A stretch of DNA of 64,000 nt from Hyphomicrobiales bacterium (GCA_016124805.1 WGND01000003.1:434001-498000), one strand, 5' to 3'; shown: positions 9,131-18,234, counted from the stretch's first letter. A program made the numbers and translations. The notes: generated by a model from the letters alone, not told the origin.

Positions 9131-9988
9131 ATGGCCAGAATTACTGTCGGTGTGCCTGTCTATAATGGGGCCGCCACACTGCGCGCCTGCCTGACCTGTC
9201 TGCGTGACCAGAGCTTCAGGGATATTGAAGTGCTGATTTCTGATAATTGCTCGCAGGATGACAGTGCAGTGATTGCAGAAGAATTTGTGCAGGCTGATCC
9301 GCGCTTCCGGCTGATCCGGCAGAGAGAGAATGTGGGTGCGAGGCGCAATTTTGCGTCGCTTCTTGCGGCGGCGTCCGCGCCCCTCTTCATGTGGCGGGCC
9401 GATGATGCCATTTCCGACCCCAATTACATCGAAAGTCTTCAAGCCTTGCATGAGCGGGAGCCGGATCTGGTGCTGGCTGTGGGTGGTGAGCTCATCAACA
9501 ATGCCGATGGGACGCTGTGGCGTGCGGTGGCTTTCGAACCGAGCGACAGCCCGATCAAGGCCATCCGTATCGGCCGTGAAATGCTGGCTGCTCACGCCAA
9601 TTTTATTTATGGGCTGTGGAATCGCGATTATCTGCGTCAGGCACATGGCTTTGTGATGGCGCATTATCCTCATCTCTGGGCCTGGGATCACATGACGGTG
9701 CTGCCTGTGCTTCTGGATGAAAAGATTGCCAGCACGAGTGATACCCGGCTCATTTCCTCGCTGCATGAAACGCGCGAGGGCACACGCCCCAGCGTGCCGC
9801 AGATGGTGGCCATTCGACGCAGTTTCCGGCATGTGGCGGGGCTATTTGTGCAGGCGCGTCGCTGGTCTCTCGCCGATAGCTTGTTGATGCAGCTCTATGT
9901 TTATCGCTATGCCAATCTCAAAACCTTTCGCTTCTTCAAGGTTTTGCGCCGCGCCATTCGTGACAGGCTGGGGATGGCATCGAAATAG
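9131..9988 (+). CDS. Glycosyltransferase family 2
   Basis: The product is a 285-residue GT-A fold enzyme. The N terminus ITVGVPVYNGAATLRACL and ISDNCSQDD (SDN at 38-40) form the nucleotide-binding half. MWRADDA at 88-93 supplies the metal-binding DxD-like site (D91, D92). No membrane segment is obvious. It is expected to transfer a sugar from a nucleotide donor onto a surface glycan. It opens a four-gene run with an RmlC-type epimerase 16 bases downstream, so the donor may be the CDP sugar made by the neighbouring genes. Acceptor and donor specificity cannot be read from the sequence. Confidence 0.85.
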   Translation: MARITVGVPVYNGAATLRACLTCLRDQSFRDIEVLISDNCSQDDSAVIAEEFVQADPRFRLIRQRENVGARRNFASLLAAASAPLFMWRADDAISDPNYIESLQALHEREPDLVLAVGGELINNADGTLWRAVAFEPSDSPIKAIRIGREMLAAHANFIYGLWNRDYLRQAHGFVMAHYPHLWAWDHMTVLPVLLDEKIASTSDTRLISSLHETREGTRPSVPQMVAIRRSFRHVAGLFVQARRWSLADSLLMQLYVYRYANLKTFRFFKVLRRAIRDRLGMASK

Positions 9989-10004
9989 ATGATCAGGATT
10001 TCAG

Positions 10005-10559
10005 ATGACTGAGCGCTTTGAGCTGAAAGAGACGCCTATTGCCGGCCTGATCGAAATTGTCCGCAAGCGTGTGGGCGATGAGCGGGGCTATCTGGAGCGT
10101 CTGTTCTGTGTTGAAGAGCTAGCTGAAGCCGGGTGGCAGGCGCCTGTTCGCCAGATCAACCGCACTTTTACCAGCAAGGCCGGTACGCTGCGGGGCATGC
10201 ATTTTCAGCATGCGCCCATGGCGGAAATGAAGCTTGTGTCCTGCCTTGCAGGCGAGGTGCTGGACGTGGCCGTCGATCTGCGGGAAAACTCTCCCACCTA
10301 TCTGCAATGGCACGGCCTGCGCCTCTCATCTGACCATCGCAACAGTCTGCTGATTCCGGAAGGCTGTGCCCATGGCTTTCAGACCCTGACGGATGATGTG
10401 GAAATGCTCTATCTTCATTCGCAGGTTTATTCCCCTGACCATGAAGGGGGCCTGCGCCCAACCGACCCGCGTCTCGGCATTGCCTGGCCGCTGCCCGTGA
10501 CTGAAATTTCGCATCGCGACCAGAACCATCCCCTGCTCGCACCCATAGATGAAGGTTGA
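10005..10559 (+). CDS. rfbC: RmlC-type nucleotide-sugar 3,5-epimerase
   Basis: This 184-residue cupin belongs to the dTDP-4-dehydrorhamnose 3,5-epimerase family. RGMHFQ at 63-68 carries the catalytic histidine (H66), LIPEGCAHGFQ at 116-126 is the usual substrate-loop motif, and a tyrosine is near 136-142. Canonical RmlC inverts C3 and C5 of a 4-keto-6-deoxy sugar nucleotide. With rfbF and rfbG next door and no rmlA/rmlB/rmlD in view, the likely substrate is a CDP-4-keto-6-deoxyhexose rather than the dTDP form; that is inference. The next gene starts 3 bases after the stop. Confidence 0.88.
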   Translation: MTERFELKETPIAGLIEIVRKRVGDERGYLERLFCVEELAEAGWQAPVRQINRTFTSKAGTLRGMHFQHAPMAEMKLVSCLAGEVLDVAVDLRENSPTYLQWHGLRLSSDHRNSLLIPEGCAHGFQTLTDDVEMLYLHSQVYSPDHEGGLRPTDPRLGIAWPLPVTEISHRDQNHPLLAPIDEG

Positions 10560-10562
10560 TCC

Positions 10563-11804
10563 GTGAACTGTCGTTTTTGCAAAGCTTCGCTTGAAGTCCC
10601 CTTCGTTGATCTGGGATCAGCGCCGCCCTCCAATGCCTATCTGACGGCCGAGAGCCTCTATGCGAAGGAGGACTGGTATCCGTTGCGGGTGATGGTGTGC
10701 ACTTCCTGCTGGCTGGTGCAGACGGAAGATTATGCCGGTCGCGAAGCCTTTTTCTCGTCCGAATATGCCTATTTCAGTTCCGTCTCTTCCTCCTGGCTTG
10801 CCCATGCCAAAGCCTATGTTGAGCAGATGACCAATACGCTCGGTCTGGACGAGAACAGTTGCGTGGTGGAGGTGGCCTCAAATGATGGCTATCTGCTGCA
10901 ATATGTCAAAGAGCGCGGCATTCCCTGCTATGGCGTGGAGCCGACCGCAAGCACGGCGGCAGCCTCGCGCGAGAAGGGTATTGAGACGCTTGAAGTCTTT
11001 TTCGGTGAGGCGATGGCGCGCGAGCTGGCCGAAAAAGGACGCGACGCTGATTTGACGGCTGCCAATAATGTGCTTGCCCATGTGCCTGATATTGATGATT
11101 TCGTGCGCGGCTTTGCGGCCCTGCTCAAGCCGGACGGCGTTTCTACATTCGAGTTTCCGCATCTGCTGAAGCTCATCAGGGACACGCAGTTTGATACGAT
11201 CTATCACGAGCATTATTCCTATCTCTCGCTCATCGCCGTCAGTGCCATTTTCAAGGCCAATGGTCTTGAGGTCTTTGATGTCGAAGAACTGACGACCCAT
11301 GGCGGCAGTCTCCGCGTTCACGCCCAGCGGGCCGATACGGGCAAACGGAAGGTAACCAATGCCGTTGCGGCCATTCTGAAGGCGGAGAAGGATCAGAAGC
11401 TTGATCAGCTTGCCGGTTATGAAGGCTTTCAGGCCAAGGCGGAGCGGGTGAAAGATGATCTCCTCACGGCGCTGATCGATGCCAAGCATAAGGGTCTCAA
11501 AGTCGGCGCCTATGGTGCGGCGGCCAAGGGCAATACCTTGATGAATTTTGCAGGTGTTCGCCCTGATCTCGTGCCCTATGTCGTGGATCGCAGCCCGTCG
11601 AAACAGGGGCAGTTCATGCCGGGCAGCCGCATTCCGATCGTGGATGAAGCGCATTTAAAGGCGGACAGGCCGGATCTCATTCTCATTCTGCCATGGAACC
11701 TGAAGACGGAACTTGCCAGTCAGCTCGCTTATGCAGGCGAATGGGGTGCGAGCCTTGTGACGGCTGTTCCGGGCCTGTCTTTCCAGCCTGTTGGCAAGGG
11801 CTGA
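10563..11804 (+). CDS. Sugar C-methyltransferase, TylCIII/NovU type
   Basis: The product has 413 residues from a GTG start 3 bases after the previous stop. Two N-terminal CxxC pairs (C3/C6 and C46/C49) form the zinc-binding module. A SAM-binding domain follows (VVEVASNDGYLLQY near 101-114), then the C-terminal module with HEHYSYLSL and KVGAYGAAAKGNTLMNF. This three-part layout is that of TylCIII, NovU and related enzymes that add a methyl group at C3 or C5 of 4-keto-deoxysugar nucleotides. In this context it suggests a branched-chain (C-methyl) deoxyhexose. The methylated carbon is not predictable from sequence alone. Confidence 0.88.
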   Translation: MNCRFCKASLEVPFVDLGSAPPSNAYLTAESLYAKEDWYPLRVMVCTSCWLVQTEDYAGREAFFSSEYAYFSSVSSSWLAHAKAYVEQMTNTLGLDENSCVVEVASNDGYLLQYVKERGIPCYGVEPTASTAAASREKGIETLEVFFGEAMARELAEKGRDADLTAANNVLAHVPDIDDFVRGFAALLKPDGVSTFEFPHLLKLIRDTQFDTIYHEHYSYLSLIAVSAIFKANGLEVFDVEELTTHGGSLRVHAQRADTGKRKVTNAVAAILKAEKDQKLDQLAGYEGFQAKAERVKDDLLTALIDAKHKGLKVGAYGAAAKGNTLMNFAGVRPDLVPYVVDRSPSKQGQFMPGSRIPIVDEAHLKADRPDLILILPWNLKTELASQLAYAGEWGASLVTAVPGLSFQPVGKG

Positions 11805-11805
11805 T

Positions 11806-12711
11806 ATGCGTGTCCTCGTCACCGGCGCTACGGGGTTTGTCGGGCAACATGCGCTTGCAGGGCTCAAAGACTCCGGTGTCGAGATTTTTGGGGTTTCGCG
11901 AAATCTTCCTGAGGCAACGGATGGCGTGAACTGGGTTCAGGCCGATCTTTTGCAGACAGGCGACGCGCGGCGGGTTGTCCAGGAGGTCCGACCGGACCGC
12001 ATTCTTCATCTGGCCTGGTGCGTTGAGCATGGCCGTTTCTGGACTGATCCGGTCAATCTGGATTGGGTGGCGGCGTCATTGGTGCTGGTGCGTGAGGCGG
12101 CAGAGCAGGGTGCGGCGCGCTTTGTCGCTACAGGTACCTGCTACGAATATGACTGGCCTGAAAATGACGATTGTGATGAAGCCCTCACGCCGACGGCTTC
12201 CCATACCCTTTATGATACGAGCAAGGATGCCCTGCGCCGGGCATTGACGGCTTATTGCGCTCAAAGCGACGTGAGCTTCTCCTGGGCGCGGCTCTTTTTC
12301 ATGTATGGGCCCGATGAAGCTCCCGGCCGTCTGGTGGCCTCCCTTGCCCGCTCACTGGTGAGTGGACAGGATGCGGCCATGTCCAGTGGCAAGGTCATGC
12401 GCGACTTCATGGATGTGCGTGATGTCGGCGCGGCGCTCGCCCGGCTTGTTCTTTCCGATGTGGAAGGCCCAATCAATATCGCGCAGGGCGAACCCCATAG
12501 CATTCGTGAAATTGCTGAGCGTCTGGCCGCCCTGGCGGGCGAACCGGCGCGTCTCAAGATCGGGGCGCTTCCTGATCGGGCGGGTGAACCACCGCGCATT
12601 TCTGCGACCGTTAACCGTCTTCGCGACGAGGTGGGCTTTTCGGGCGCTCGCGACCTCGACACGGGTTTGAAGCAGGCGCTTGAATTCTGGCGTGGTGCAG
12701 CCAGGCGTTAA
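11806..12711 (+). CDS. NAD-dependent epimerase/dehydratase (extended SDR)
   Basis: This 301-residue protein begins MRVLVTGATGFVGQHAL, the extended-SDR nucleotide motif. The catalytic tyrosine and lysine are in LYDTSKDAL near residue 130. It starts one base after the C-methyltransferase stop (TGA-T-ATG), so translational coupling is likely; an in-frame upstream start at 11791 would run into that gene. By position it should act last on the CDP-4-keto sugar, as a 4-ketoreductase or epimerase, but the family does not fix the reaction. Confidence 0.85.
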   Translation: MRVLVTGATGFVGQHALAGLKDSGVEIFGVSRNLPEATDGVNWVQADLLQTGDARRVVQEVRPDRILHLAWCVEHGRFWTDPVNLDWVAASLVLVREAAEQGAARFVATGTCYEYDWPENDDCDEALTPTASHTLYDTSKDALRRALTAYCAQSDVSFSWARLFFMYGPDEAPGRLVASLARSLVSGQDAAMSSGKVMRDFMDVRDVGAALARLVLSDVEGPINIAQGEPHSIREIAERLAALAGEPARLKIGALPDRAGEPPRISATVNRLRDEVGFSGARDLDTGLKQALEFWRGAARR

Positions 12712-12816
12712 CGCCCCGGAATGATCGATCGGGTGCGCTAAAAAATTATTTCCTGATGGATTTTCGCCTCGGATTGCGTGATAAGCTGCCGCTCGAACAC
12801 GAAAATCTAATCCGGG

Positions 12817-13497
12817 GTGAATTCGTTGACCGCTGTTTCCAAGGCAGAACTGATTGAGGCCATCAGAAATTGTGGCTCCGACAATGAGGAATATTTTGGC
12901 TATCCCGTCAAAGAGGATGGGCTGTTTCTTCAGCAGGACCCCGAAGAATTTGCCTCTTTCGTCGAATATCTTGTGACGAAATGTCCGCCCTCGGAGCTTT
13001 CCTGCGAAGTCGGCATTGCGGCAGGCGGCAATACGAAATTTGTCCGAGATTACTACGACGTCAAGAAAACCATTATTGTTGATATTGGTTTGCATCCTCA
13101 GCACTTCAACTGGAAGCGCATCAAGCCCCAGGTGAAAACCGAATTTGTGCTTGAGGTGATTGATGATTCCCACTCGGCCAATGTGCGCAAGCAGCTGCTG
13201 CCTTATGCCGGGCAGATTGACTATGCCTTTGTCGATGGCGATCACACCTATAAGGGCCTGCGCCAGGATATTTTCCTGATGAAGGAAGTTCTCAAGCCCG
13301 GCGCCATCATGACGTTGCATGACACAGCCGCCGTGGAAGATTGCCACAATGTCTATCTCGATCTTCTGAAGTCCAAGGACTTTGAGCTTCAGGCAAATTT
13401 CATCAGTCGTTTTGGTATTTCGGTGTGGAAATTTGTCGGTACAAAGAATGTGACGTCGAACATGTTCAATCGTCGTTTCGGCTGGGGCAATCTTTAG
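12817..13497 (+). CDS. Class I SAM-dependent methyltransferase (Methyltransf_24-like)
   Basis: The product has 226 residues from a GTG start. CEVGIAAGGNTKFV resembles motif I, and YAFVDGDHTYKGLRQDI is the acidic/histidine motif common to the Methyltransf_24 (cephalosporin hydroxylase/macrocin O-methyltransferase-like) group. GAIMTLHDTAAVEDCHNV follows. Such proteins often O-methylate sugars in polysaccharide clusters. It is separated from the SDR by 105 bases and is convergent with the next gene. The substrate is unknown. GTG is the only plausible start nearby and lacks a strong ribosome site. Confidence 0.75.
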   Translation: MNSLTAVSKAELIEAIRNCGSDNEEYFGYPVKEDGLFLQQDPEEFASFVEYLVTKCPPSELSCEVGIAAGGNTKFVRDYYDVKKTIIVDIGLHPQHFNWKRIKPQVKTEFVLEVIDDSHSANVRKQLLPYAGQIDYAFVDGDHTYKGLRQDIFLMKEVLKPGAIMTLHDTAAVEDCHNVYLDLLKSKDFELQANFISRFGISVWKFVGTKNVTSNMFNRRFGWGNL

Positions 13498-13503
13498 ACC
13501 GTT

Positions 13504-14307
13504 CTAGAGCTTTGTGCCTTTCCATATTCCCTTAAGCCTGTTTCCCAATGAGTTGGGTGGTGGCGACGCTTCCTCACCCCAGCTCAGGCGTGCCAGCTTG
13601 GTACGGCGCTTGTTGCTGCCATAGTGATAATCGCGGGTGCGGTTGTCCGATATGAGCAGGTTTTCCTGATGGCCGGACCGGAAGATGTTTGATTTAGGCC
13701 AATCTGCTTCGGCATAGGCCTGACCATTCCGCCCCACGATATAGACCTCGTCGCCCTGCGCCCTGATCTGGCGCGTCATGGACGCCTCGCCATTCTCAAA
13801 GCGACCAGAGGCTTCTTTGCTGTCAAGCGGCCCGAAATTGAGCGACAGGAATTTCTCCCGTCGCAGGGCAAATCCATTGCTGCGGATATGGGCGTTGGGG
13901 AAGGGCATGGCCGGATGCGGACGTTCCCAATTGCCCGTGGCGCCCACAAGACCTGCATCGGGCAGGGTGAGCAGTGGGGTGAGAAGCAAAGCCAGCCAGT
14001 TGTCAGCCTCGATTACGGAGTGGGAATTGGTGAAGACGACAATGTCATGGGACAAAAGGCCGGCGGCATGGCGATAGGCATTGATGTCATAGCCTTCGTC
14101 GCTGACCGGGATGAACTGGGTGTGATCGAGGCGGCTTTTCATCCCGATTTCGAGCTTTGTGCGTTCGGCGGCTGGAAATCCCTTGAAGACGAAGACCAGA
14201 TCATGGGCCATGCCGGCAGGATGGGCGTCATAACTTGCCAGAAACGCCTTCAGTAAGGCGGCCGGATTGCCGAAACGGACCAGATGAATGACGGCAATGC
14301 GGGGCAT
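13504..14307 (-). CDS. Glycosyltransferase-like protein of unknown specificity
   Basis: The product has about 267 residues. The N-terminal IAVIHLVRFGNPAALLKAFL and the central DIVVFTNSHSVIEADNW followed by GLVGATGNWE look like a GT-A style nucleotide-sugar fold, but I do not recognise a named family. No signal peptide or membrane helix is clear. I chose the ATG at 14307 (MPRIAV); the upstream in-frame start at 14352 would add a proline/arginine-rich stretch unlikely to be real. It converges on the methyltransferase gene with six bases between the stops, and by location belongs to the glycan island. Confidence 0.65.
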   Translation of the reverse strand: MPRIAVIHLVRFGNPAALLKAFLASYDAHPAGMAHDLVFVFKGFPAAERTKLEIGMKSRLDHTQFIPVSDEGYDINAYRHAAGLLSHDIVVFTNSHSVIEADNWLALLLTPLLTLPDAGLVGATGNWERPHPAMPFPNAHIRSNGFALRREKFLSLNFGPLDSKEASGRFENGEASMTRQIRAQGDEVYIVGRNGQAYAEADWPKSNIFRSGHQENLLISDNRTRDYHYGSNKRRTKLARLSWGEEASPPPNSLGNRLKGIWKGTKL

Positions 14308-14546
14308 GAGGCGCGATCTGCTTTCTCTTCTGTGCGGCGGGGGGTGGGCCATAAAGCCGGAAAGGTGGCAAGGGCCATTGGTCTCGCCCCCTCAATATGG
14401 TCGCTTTGCCGCGGGCTCTCAATCACTCAAGCAGCTTTTCGATATCCGGAGTGAGGGCAATTTCTGCCAAGCATTGCCCGCGCGTGGGTGATGGGCTAGA
14501 AGATGCCAACTCATTCCATATATTTCAGCGGCAAAAGGGCGATGCA

Positions 14547-16202
14547 ATGGCCTCCTATCAATATGTTTACGTCATGGATCGCCTGTCCAAGACCTATCAG
14601 GGTGGCAAGCAGGTCCTTAAGGAGATCCGTCTTTCCTTCCTGCCGGGCGTGAAGATCGGTGTTGTCGGCCTCAATGGCGCCGGTAAATCGACCCTGCTCA
14701 AGATTATGGCTGGTGTGGACAAGGATTTTCAGGGTGATGCCTGGGCTGCCGAGGGTATCCGCGTGGGCTATCTCGCGCAGGAACCCCAGCTTGACCCGGA
14801 CAAGGATGTCTTTGGCAATGTGATGGATGGTGTTGCCAGCAAGACCGTGCTGATCGAACGCTATAACGAACTGGCGATGAATTATTCCGACGAGACGGCC
14901 GACGAGATGGCCAAGCTTCAGGACATTATTGATGGCCAGAATCTGTGGGATCTCGACAGCCAGGTCGAAATGGCGATGGCAGCACTGAATTGCCCGCCCC
15001 GTGAGTCAGATGTGACGAAGCTGTCGGGTGGCGAGCGCCGCCGCGTGGCGCTGTGCCGCCTGCTGCTGGAAGCGCCCGATATTCTGCTGCTCGACGAACC
15101 GACCAACCATCTGGACGCGGAATCGGTAGCCTGGTTGCAGAACTATCTCAAGGAATATACCGGCACGGTGGTTCTCGTGACCCATGACCGCTATTTCCTC
15201 GACAATGTGACTGGCTGGATTCTCGAGCTTGAGCGGGGCCATGGCATCCCCTATGAGGGCAATTATTCCTCGTGGCTGGAACAGAAACAGAAGCGTCTGG
15301 CCGCCGAAGAGCGCCAAGACGAAGCGCTGCAGAAAACGCTGTCGCGCGAACTTGAATGGATCAAGGCTAGCCCCAAGGCACGACAGAGCAAGAGCAAGGC
15401 CCGTTTCCGCGCCTATGACGAATTGCTGGCCGAAGCCGAGAAGCAGACGGATGGCAAGGCCCAGATCATCATTCCGGCAGGTCCGCGTCTGGGCGGCAAT
15501 GTCATCGAGGCTACCGGTCTCAACAAGGCATTCGGGGATCGCAAGCTGATCAATGATCTCAGCTTCACCCTGCCACCGGGCGGCATTGTGGGGGTGATCG
15601 GTTCGAATGGCGCGGGCAAGACGACGCTTTTCCGCATGATTACCGGCCAGGAACAGCCTGACAGTGGCACCATGAAGATCGGTGAGACCGTCGTCATGGG
15701 CTATGTCGACCAGAGCCGTGACTCGCTCGACCCCAACAAGAATGTCTGGGAAGAGGTTTCCGGCGGTACCGATATTATCGAGCTTGGCAAGATCACGATG
15801 CAGAGCCGGGCCTATGTCGGGGCGTTTAACTTCAAGGGCAGTGACCAGCAGAAGAAGGTCGGCATGCTCTCAGGCGGTGAGCGTAACCGCGTGCATCTGG
15901 CCAAGATGCTGCGCTCCGGTGCCAATCTTCTCATGCTCGACGAACCGACAAACGATCTCGACGTGGATACGCTTCGCGCGCTTGAAGATGCGCTCGTTGC
16001 CTTTGCCGGCTGCGCCGTGGTCATCAGCCATGACCGCTGGTTTCTCGACCGTATCGCCACGCATATGCTCGCCTTTGAGGGCGATGGCCATGTGGAATGG
16101 TTTGAAGGCAATTATGCTGACTATGAGGAAGACAAGAAACGCCGCCTGGGTGCCGAGGCTGATATTCCCGACCGCACCAAGCACAAGCGCTTCAAGCGCT
16201 GA
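14547..16202 (+). CDS. ettA: Energy-dependent translational throttle protein EttA (ABC-F)
   Basis: The product has 551 residues, close to the 555 of E. coli EttA, and no membrane domain. ABC domain 1 carries Walker [10 protein letters not shown] at 41-49, signature LSGGERRR and Walker [12 protein letters not shown]. Domain 2 has [17 protein letters not shown] and [11 protein letters not shown]. The linker between them contains the basic [16 protein letters not shown] stretch typical of the P-site interaction motif. EttA binds the ribosomal E site and gates entry into elongation in response to ATP/ADP. The ATG at 14547 follows AAAGGGCG; longer in-frame starts upstream are discarded. A strong terminator follows. 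Confidence 0.96.
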   Translation: MASYQYVYVMDRLSKTYQGGKQVLKEIRLSFLPGVKIGVVGLNGAGKSTLLKIMAGVDKDFQGDAWAAEGIRVGYLAQEPQLDPDKDVFGNVMDGVASKTVLIERYNELAMNYSDETADEMAKLQDIIDGQNLWDLDSQVEMAMAALNCPPRESDVTKLSGGERRRVALCRLLLEAPDILLLDEPTNHLDAESVAWLQNYLKEYTGTVVLVTHDRYFLDNVTGWILELERGHGIPYEGNYSSWLEQKQKRLAAEERQDEALQKTLSRELEWIKASPKARQSKSKARFRAYDELLAEAEKQTDGKAQIIIPAGPRLGGNVIEATGLNKAFGDRKLINDLSFTLPPGGIVGVIGSNGAGKTTLFRMITGQEQPDSGTMKIGETVVMGYVDQSRDSLDPNKNVWEEVSGGTDIIELGKITMQSRAYVGAFNFKGSDQQKKVGMLSGGERNRVHLAKMLRSGANLLMLDEPTNDLDVDTLRALEDALVAFAGCAVVISHDRWFLDRIATHMLAFEGDGHVEWFEGNYADYEEDKKRRLGAEADIPDRTKHKRFKR

Positions 16203-16224
16203 GGCTGAGGCTCAGTTCAAAAGA

Positions 16225-16258
16225 AAACGGCGCATCCAGGGATGCGCCGTTTTTGTTT
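16225..16258 (+). terminator. Rho-independent terminator after ettA
   Basis: A perfect 12-bp stem (16225-16236 with 16241-16252) encloses a CAGG loop and runs into a T-rich tract. It lies 22 bases past the ettA stop. The A-rich 5' side means it could also serve mlaC arriving on the other strand, since mlaC ends at 16275. Confidence 0.9.
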
Positions 16259-16274
16259 CTGCAGGGCAGGTTGC

Positions 16275-16937
16275 TCAGTTGGCCGTGCTGCCGGATGTGT
16301 CAGCCTTGGCGATCTGCGCCTTGAGGTGATCGAGCAGCGCGTTGAAGTCGCCATTGTGACTATTGATCACCGAGGTGAAGGTGGAGCGCTGTTCCTGAGC
16401 CAGCCAGATGCCGACAACATTCACGTCGAAAATGCGGAAGCTGTCACCTTCCTTGATCAGCCACCAGTCAACGGTCACGGGTTCGCGACCGGAGGTGAAC
16501 TCGATCCGGCTTTTGACGATCACTTCTTTTGCGCCTTTATCCGTCGAGCTGAGAATTGTCAGCTTCTGGTCGGTGTAGTCAGCAAGGCGTGTCAGATAGA
16601 CCTTCACGATGAAGTTCTCGACGAGCTTCAGATATTCTGTTTTCTGCTCGGGCGTGGGCAGACGGATGAACTGGCCAAGCGCAAAGCCGGCAATACGGTT
16701 GAGGTCGGCCTTGGCGCGGAGAAGGGCGGTGAACTGTGCCTCGCGCGTCGACTGGTCGATGCTCTTGTCGCCAATGATGGCCAGCGCCTGCTCGGAGGTT
16801 TCGCTCACGAAGGCTTTGGCGGCCTCATTGTCGGCAGCGCGTGCTGACGCAGGCACCAAGGCAATGAAGGCAAACATCAGGGCAGCAAGTGAGAGCATGA
16901 AAGGCGAGGCCATTCGTGCTGAAAACATGGGGGGCAT
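16275..16937 (-). CDS. mlaC: MlaC-type periplasmic phospholipid-binding protein
   Basis: This 220-residue protein has a signal peptide (hydrophobic FMLSLAALMFAFIALVPASARA). The mature part has FVSETSEQALAIIGD, then LNRIAGFALGQF and VDWWLIKEGDSFRIFDVNVVGIWL, the defining segments of MlaC/Ttg2D. MlaC shuttles phospholipid between the outer-membrane MlaA complex and the inner-membrane MlaFEDB transporter. AGGAGA before the ATG at 16937 chooses this start over the one at 16958. It lies 63 bases downstream of mlaA on the same strand; mlaFED are not in the window. Confidence 0.92.
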   Translation of the reverse strand: MPPMFSARMASPFMLSLAALMFAFIALVPASARAADNEAAKAFVSETSEQALAIIGDKSIDQSTREAQFTALLRAKADLNRIAGFALGQFIRLPTPEQKTEYLKLVENFIVKVYLTRLADYTDQKLTILSSTDKGAKEVIVKSRIEFTSGREPVTVDWWLIKEGDSFRIFDVNVVGIWLAQEQRSTFTSVINSHNGDFNALLDHLKAQIAKADTSGSTAN

Positions 16938-17000
16938 TATTGTCTCCTGCTCGTGCACCCGGGGGTGCGTGTGCGTCCGTTCGTCTTAAGATGAGCCTGC

Positions 17001-17843
17001 TCAGCTCGTCGGAGATACAGCCTGCGGTTCATTTGTGTCGAAATTCAGATTGTCGATATCCGGCAGCGTATCGACATTTGTCTCGCCATTATTGATCTCG
17101 TTCAGGCGGCTCTGGCGATAGAGATTGCGGATCGTCGCGTAATAATCGACCGAAGTGCGCTCAATCTGGTCAAGCGTGCCCAGATTGCGGGCGCGCAGAT
17201 CAATGCCGTTGAGAACGAAACGGGCGACGGGCACCGTATTGGGGCCGTTCCAATAGACATAGGTCAGCGGATCAAAGAACTGGTCAACAACAAAGCCGCT
17301 CAGATCGCGCACGGGAGCGGGACCGAGGAGTGGCAGATAGAGATAGGGGCCTTCGCCGGTGCCATAGACCGCAAGCGTCTGGCCGAAATCTTCGCCATGC
17401 TGGGCCATACCCCAGCGGCTGGCCGGGTCCATCAGGCCGCCGACACCGACAGTGGTGTTGATGGCAAAGCGCGACGCCGTTGTGCCGGCGCGGTCCCATT
17501 CACCCTGAAGGAGGTCATTGGCCAGAATGACGGGGCTGCGCAGATTGTCGAGGAAGTTGCGCACGCCATCCTTGGCAAAGCCCGGAAGGACGCCATCATA
17601 CCAAGTTGCCACCGGCTTGACGGCGATGGTGTCGAGAAAGCGGTTCACTTCGAAGAAGTAGCGGTTCATGGGCTCGAGCGGATCGTTTTCATCGCTCACG
17701 GCATCTGTTGCCTGTGCCTGCGTTTCTGCCGCATTTGCGACATTGCTCATCAGGGCATAGCCACTGACAGACAGCAAAAAGGCCAAACCCAGACCGATTG
17801 ATTTTCCGGCCTGCACTCTCATTACGCGCCCCAGCAATTTCAT
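17001..17843 (-). CDS. mlaA: MlaA/VacJ family outer-membrane lipid asymmetry protein, without lipobox
   Basis: The product has 280 residues. DPLEPMNRYFFEVNRFLD, NFLDNLRSPVILANDLLQG, TTVGVGGLMDPASRWG and GPYLYLPLLGPAPVRD are the conserved MlaA segments. The protein removes misplaced phospholipid from the outer leaflet of the outer membrane. The signal region, LAFLLSVSGYALMSNVANAAETQ, ends in an Ala-x-Ala-type site and contains no cysteine, so this copy should not be a lipoprotein, unlike E. coli MlaA. GAGGAC precedes the ATG; a second Met at residue 8 is possible. It forms a pair with mlaC downstream. Confidence 0.92.
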   Translation of the reverse strand: MKLLGRVMRVQAGKSIGLGLAFLLSVSGYALMSNVANAAETQAQATDAVSDENDPLEPMNRYFFEVNRFLDTIAVKPVATWYDGVLPGFAKDGVRNFLDNLRSPVILANDLLQGEWDRAGTTASRFAINTTVGVGGLMDPASRWGMAQHGEDFGQTLAVYGTGEGPYLYLPLLGPAPVRDLSGFVVDQFFDPLTYVYWNGPNTVPVARFVLNGIDLRARNLGTLDQIERTSVDYYATIRNLYRQSRLNEINNGETNVDTLPDIDNLNFDTNEPQAVSPTS

Positions 17844-18234
17844 TCTGCCGTCCTCAAATCCTGAATGGTGAATTCCAAATGCGCCTGGGAGGTATGCAGC
17901 GCTGAGGACTGACCAATCTCTGTCTATTGTTGTGTGCCACTAATTACTGAATTTCAGAAAAAACGGAAGGCTCATTCTCGGGTGGAGATATTAAGTTCAG
18001 GTGAATTCCGGAATTCATGATTTTGGCGGAAAAGCAGGCTATTTCTATTTCTTCTACCTATCATGAAGGGGGCCTGTTAACCAGTCTGGCACCCTTAGGG
18101 CTGTGGCTCTTTTGCGGGGCATTGTTGCGCAAATGCGTCTCAATTTGGCGGTTTTCGATCAAAAATCATCCTATGAAAACGTATAAAGATATGTTTATAT
18201 GTGATCTGGATATTTTCGGATGGAAGAGCGGGCC
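17844..18234. other. 391-base divergent intergenic region between mlaA and the SahR-like gene
   Basis: No credible coding frame is seen. The region contains a 16-nt perfect palindrome at 18002-18017 (TGAATTCC and its mirror half), a smaller CTGAATTTCAG palindrome at 17947-17957, and the AT-rich near-palindrome at 18182-18199 described separately. It must hold the promoters for both divergent units. Confidence 0.7.
18182..18199. promoter_or_regulatory. Candidate SahR operator
   Basis: TATAAAGAT followed directly by ATGTTTATA is an 18-nt inverted repeat with one mismatched pair. It ends 35 bases before the chosen start of the ArsR-methyltransferase gene. AT-rich palindromes upstream of metF/metH operons are what ArsR-family methionine regulators bind. 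The assignment rests on position and symmetry, not on a motif scan. Confidence 0.55.

Noticed and set aside
12352-13347. A minus-strand frame of 331 codons across the SDR and methyltransferase genes
   Set aside because: It spans two well-supported plus-strand genes and the gap between them, and shows no domain.
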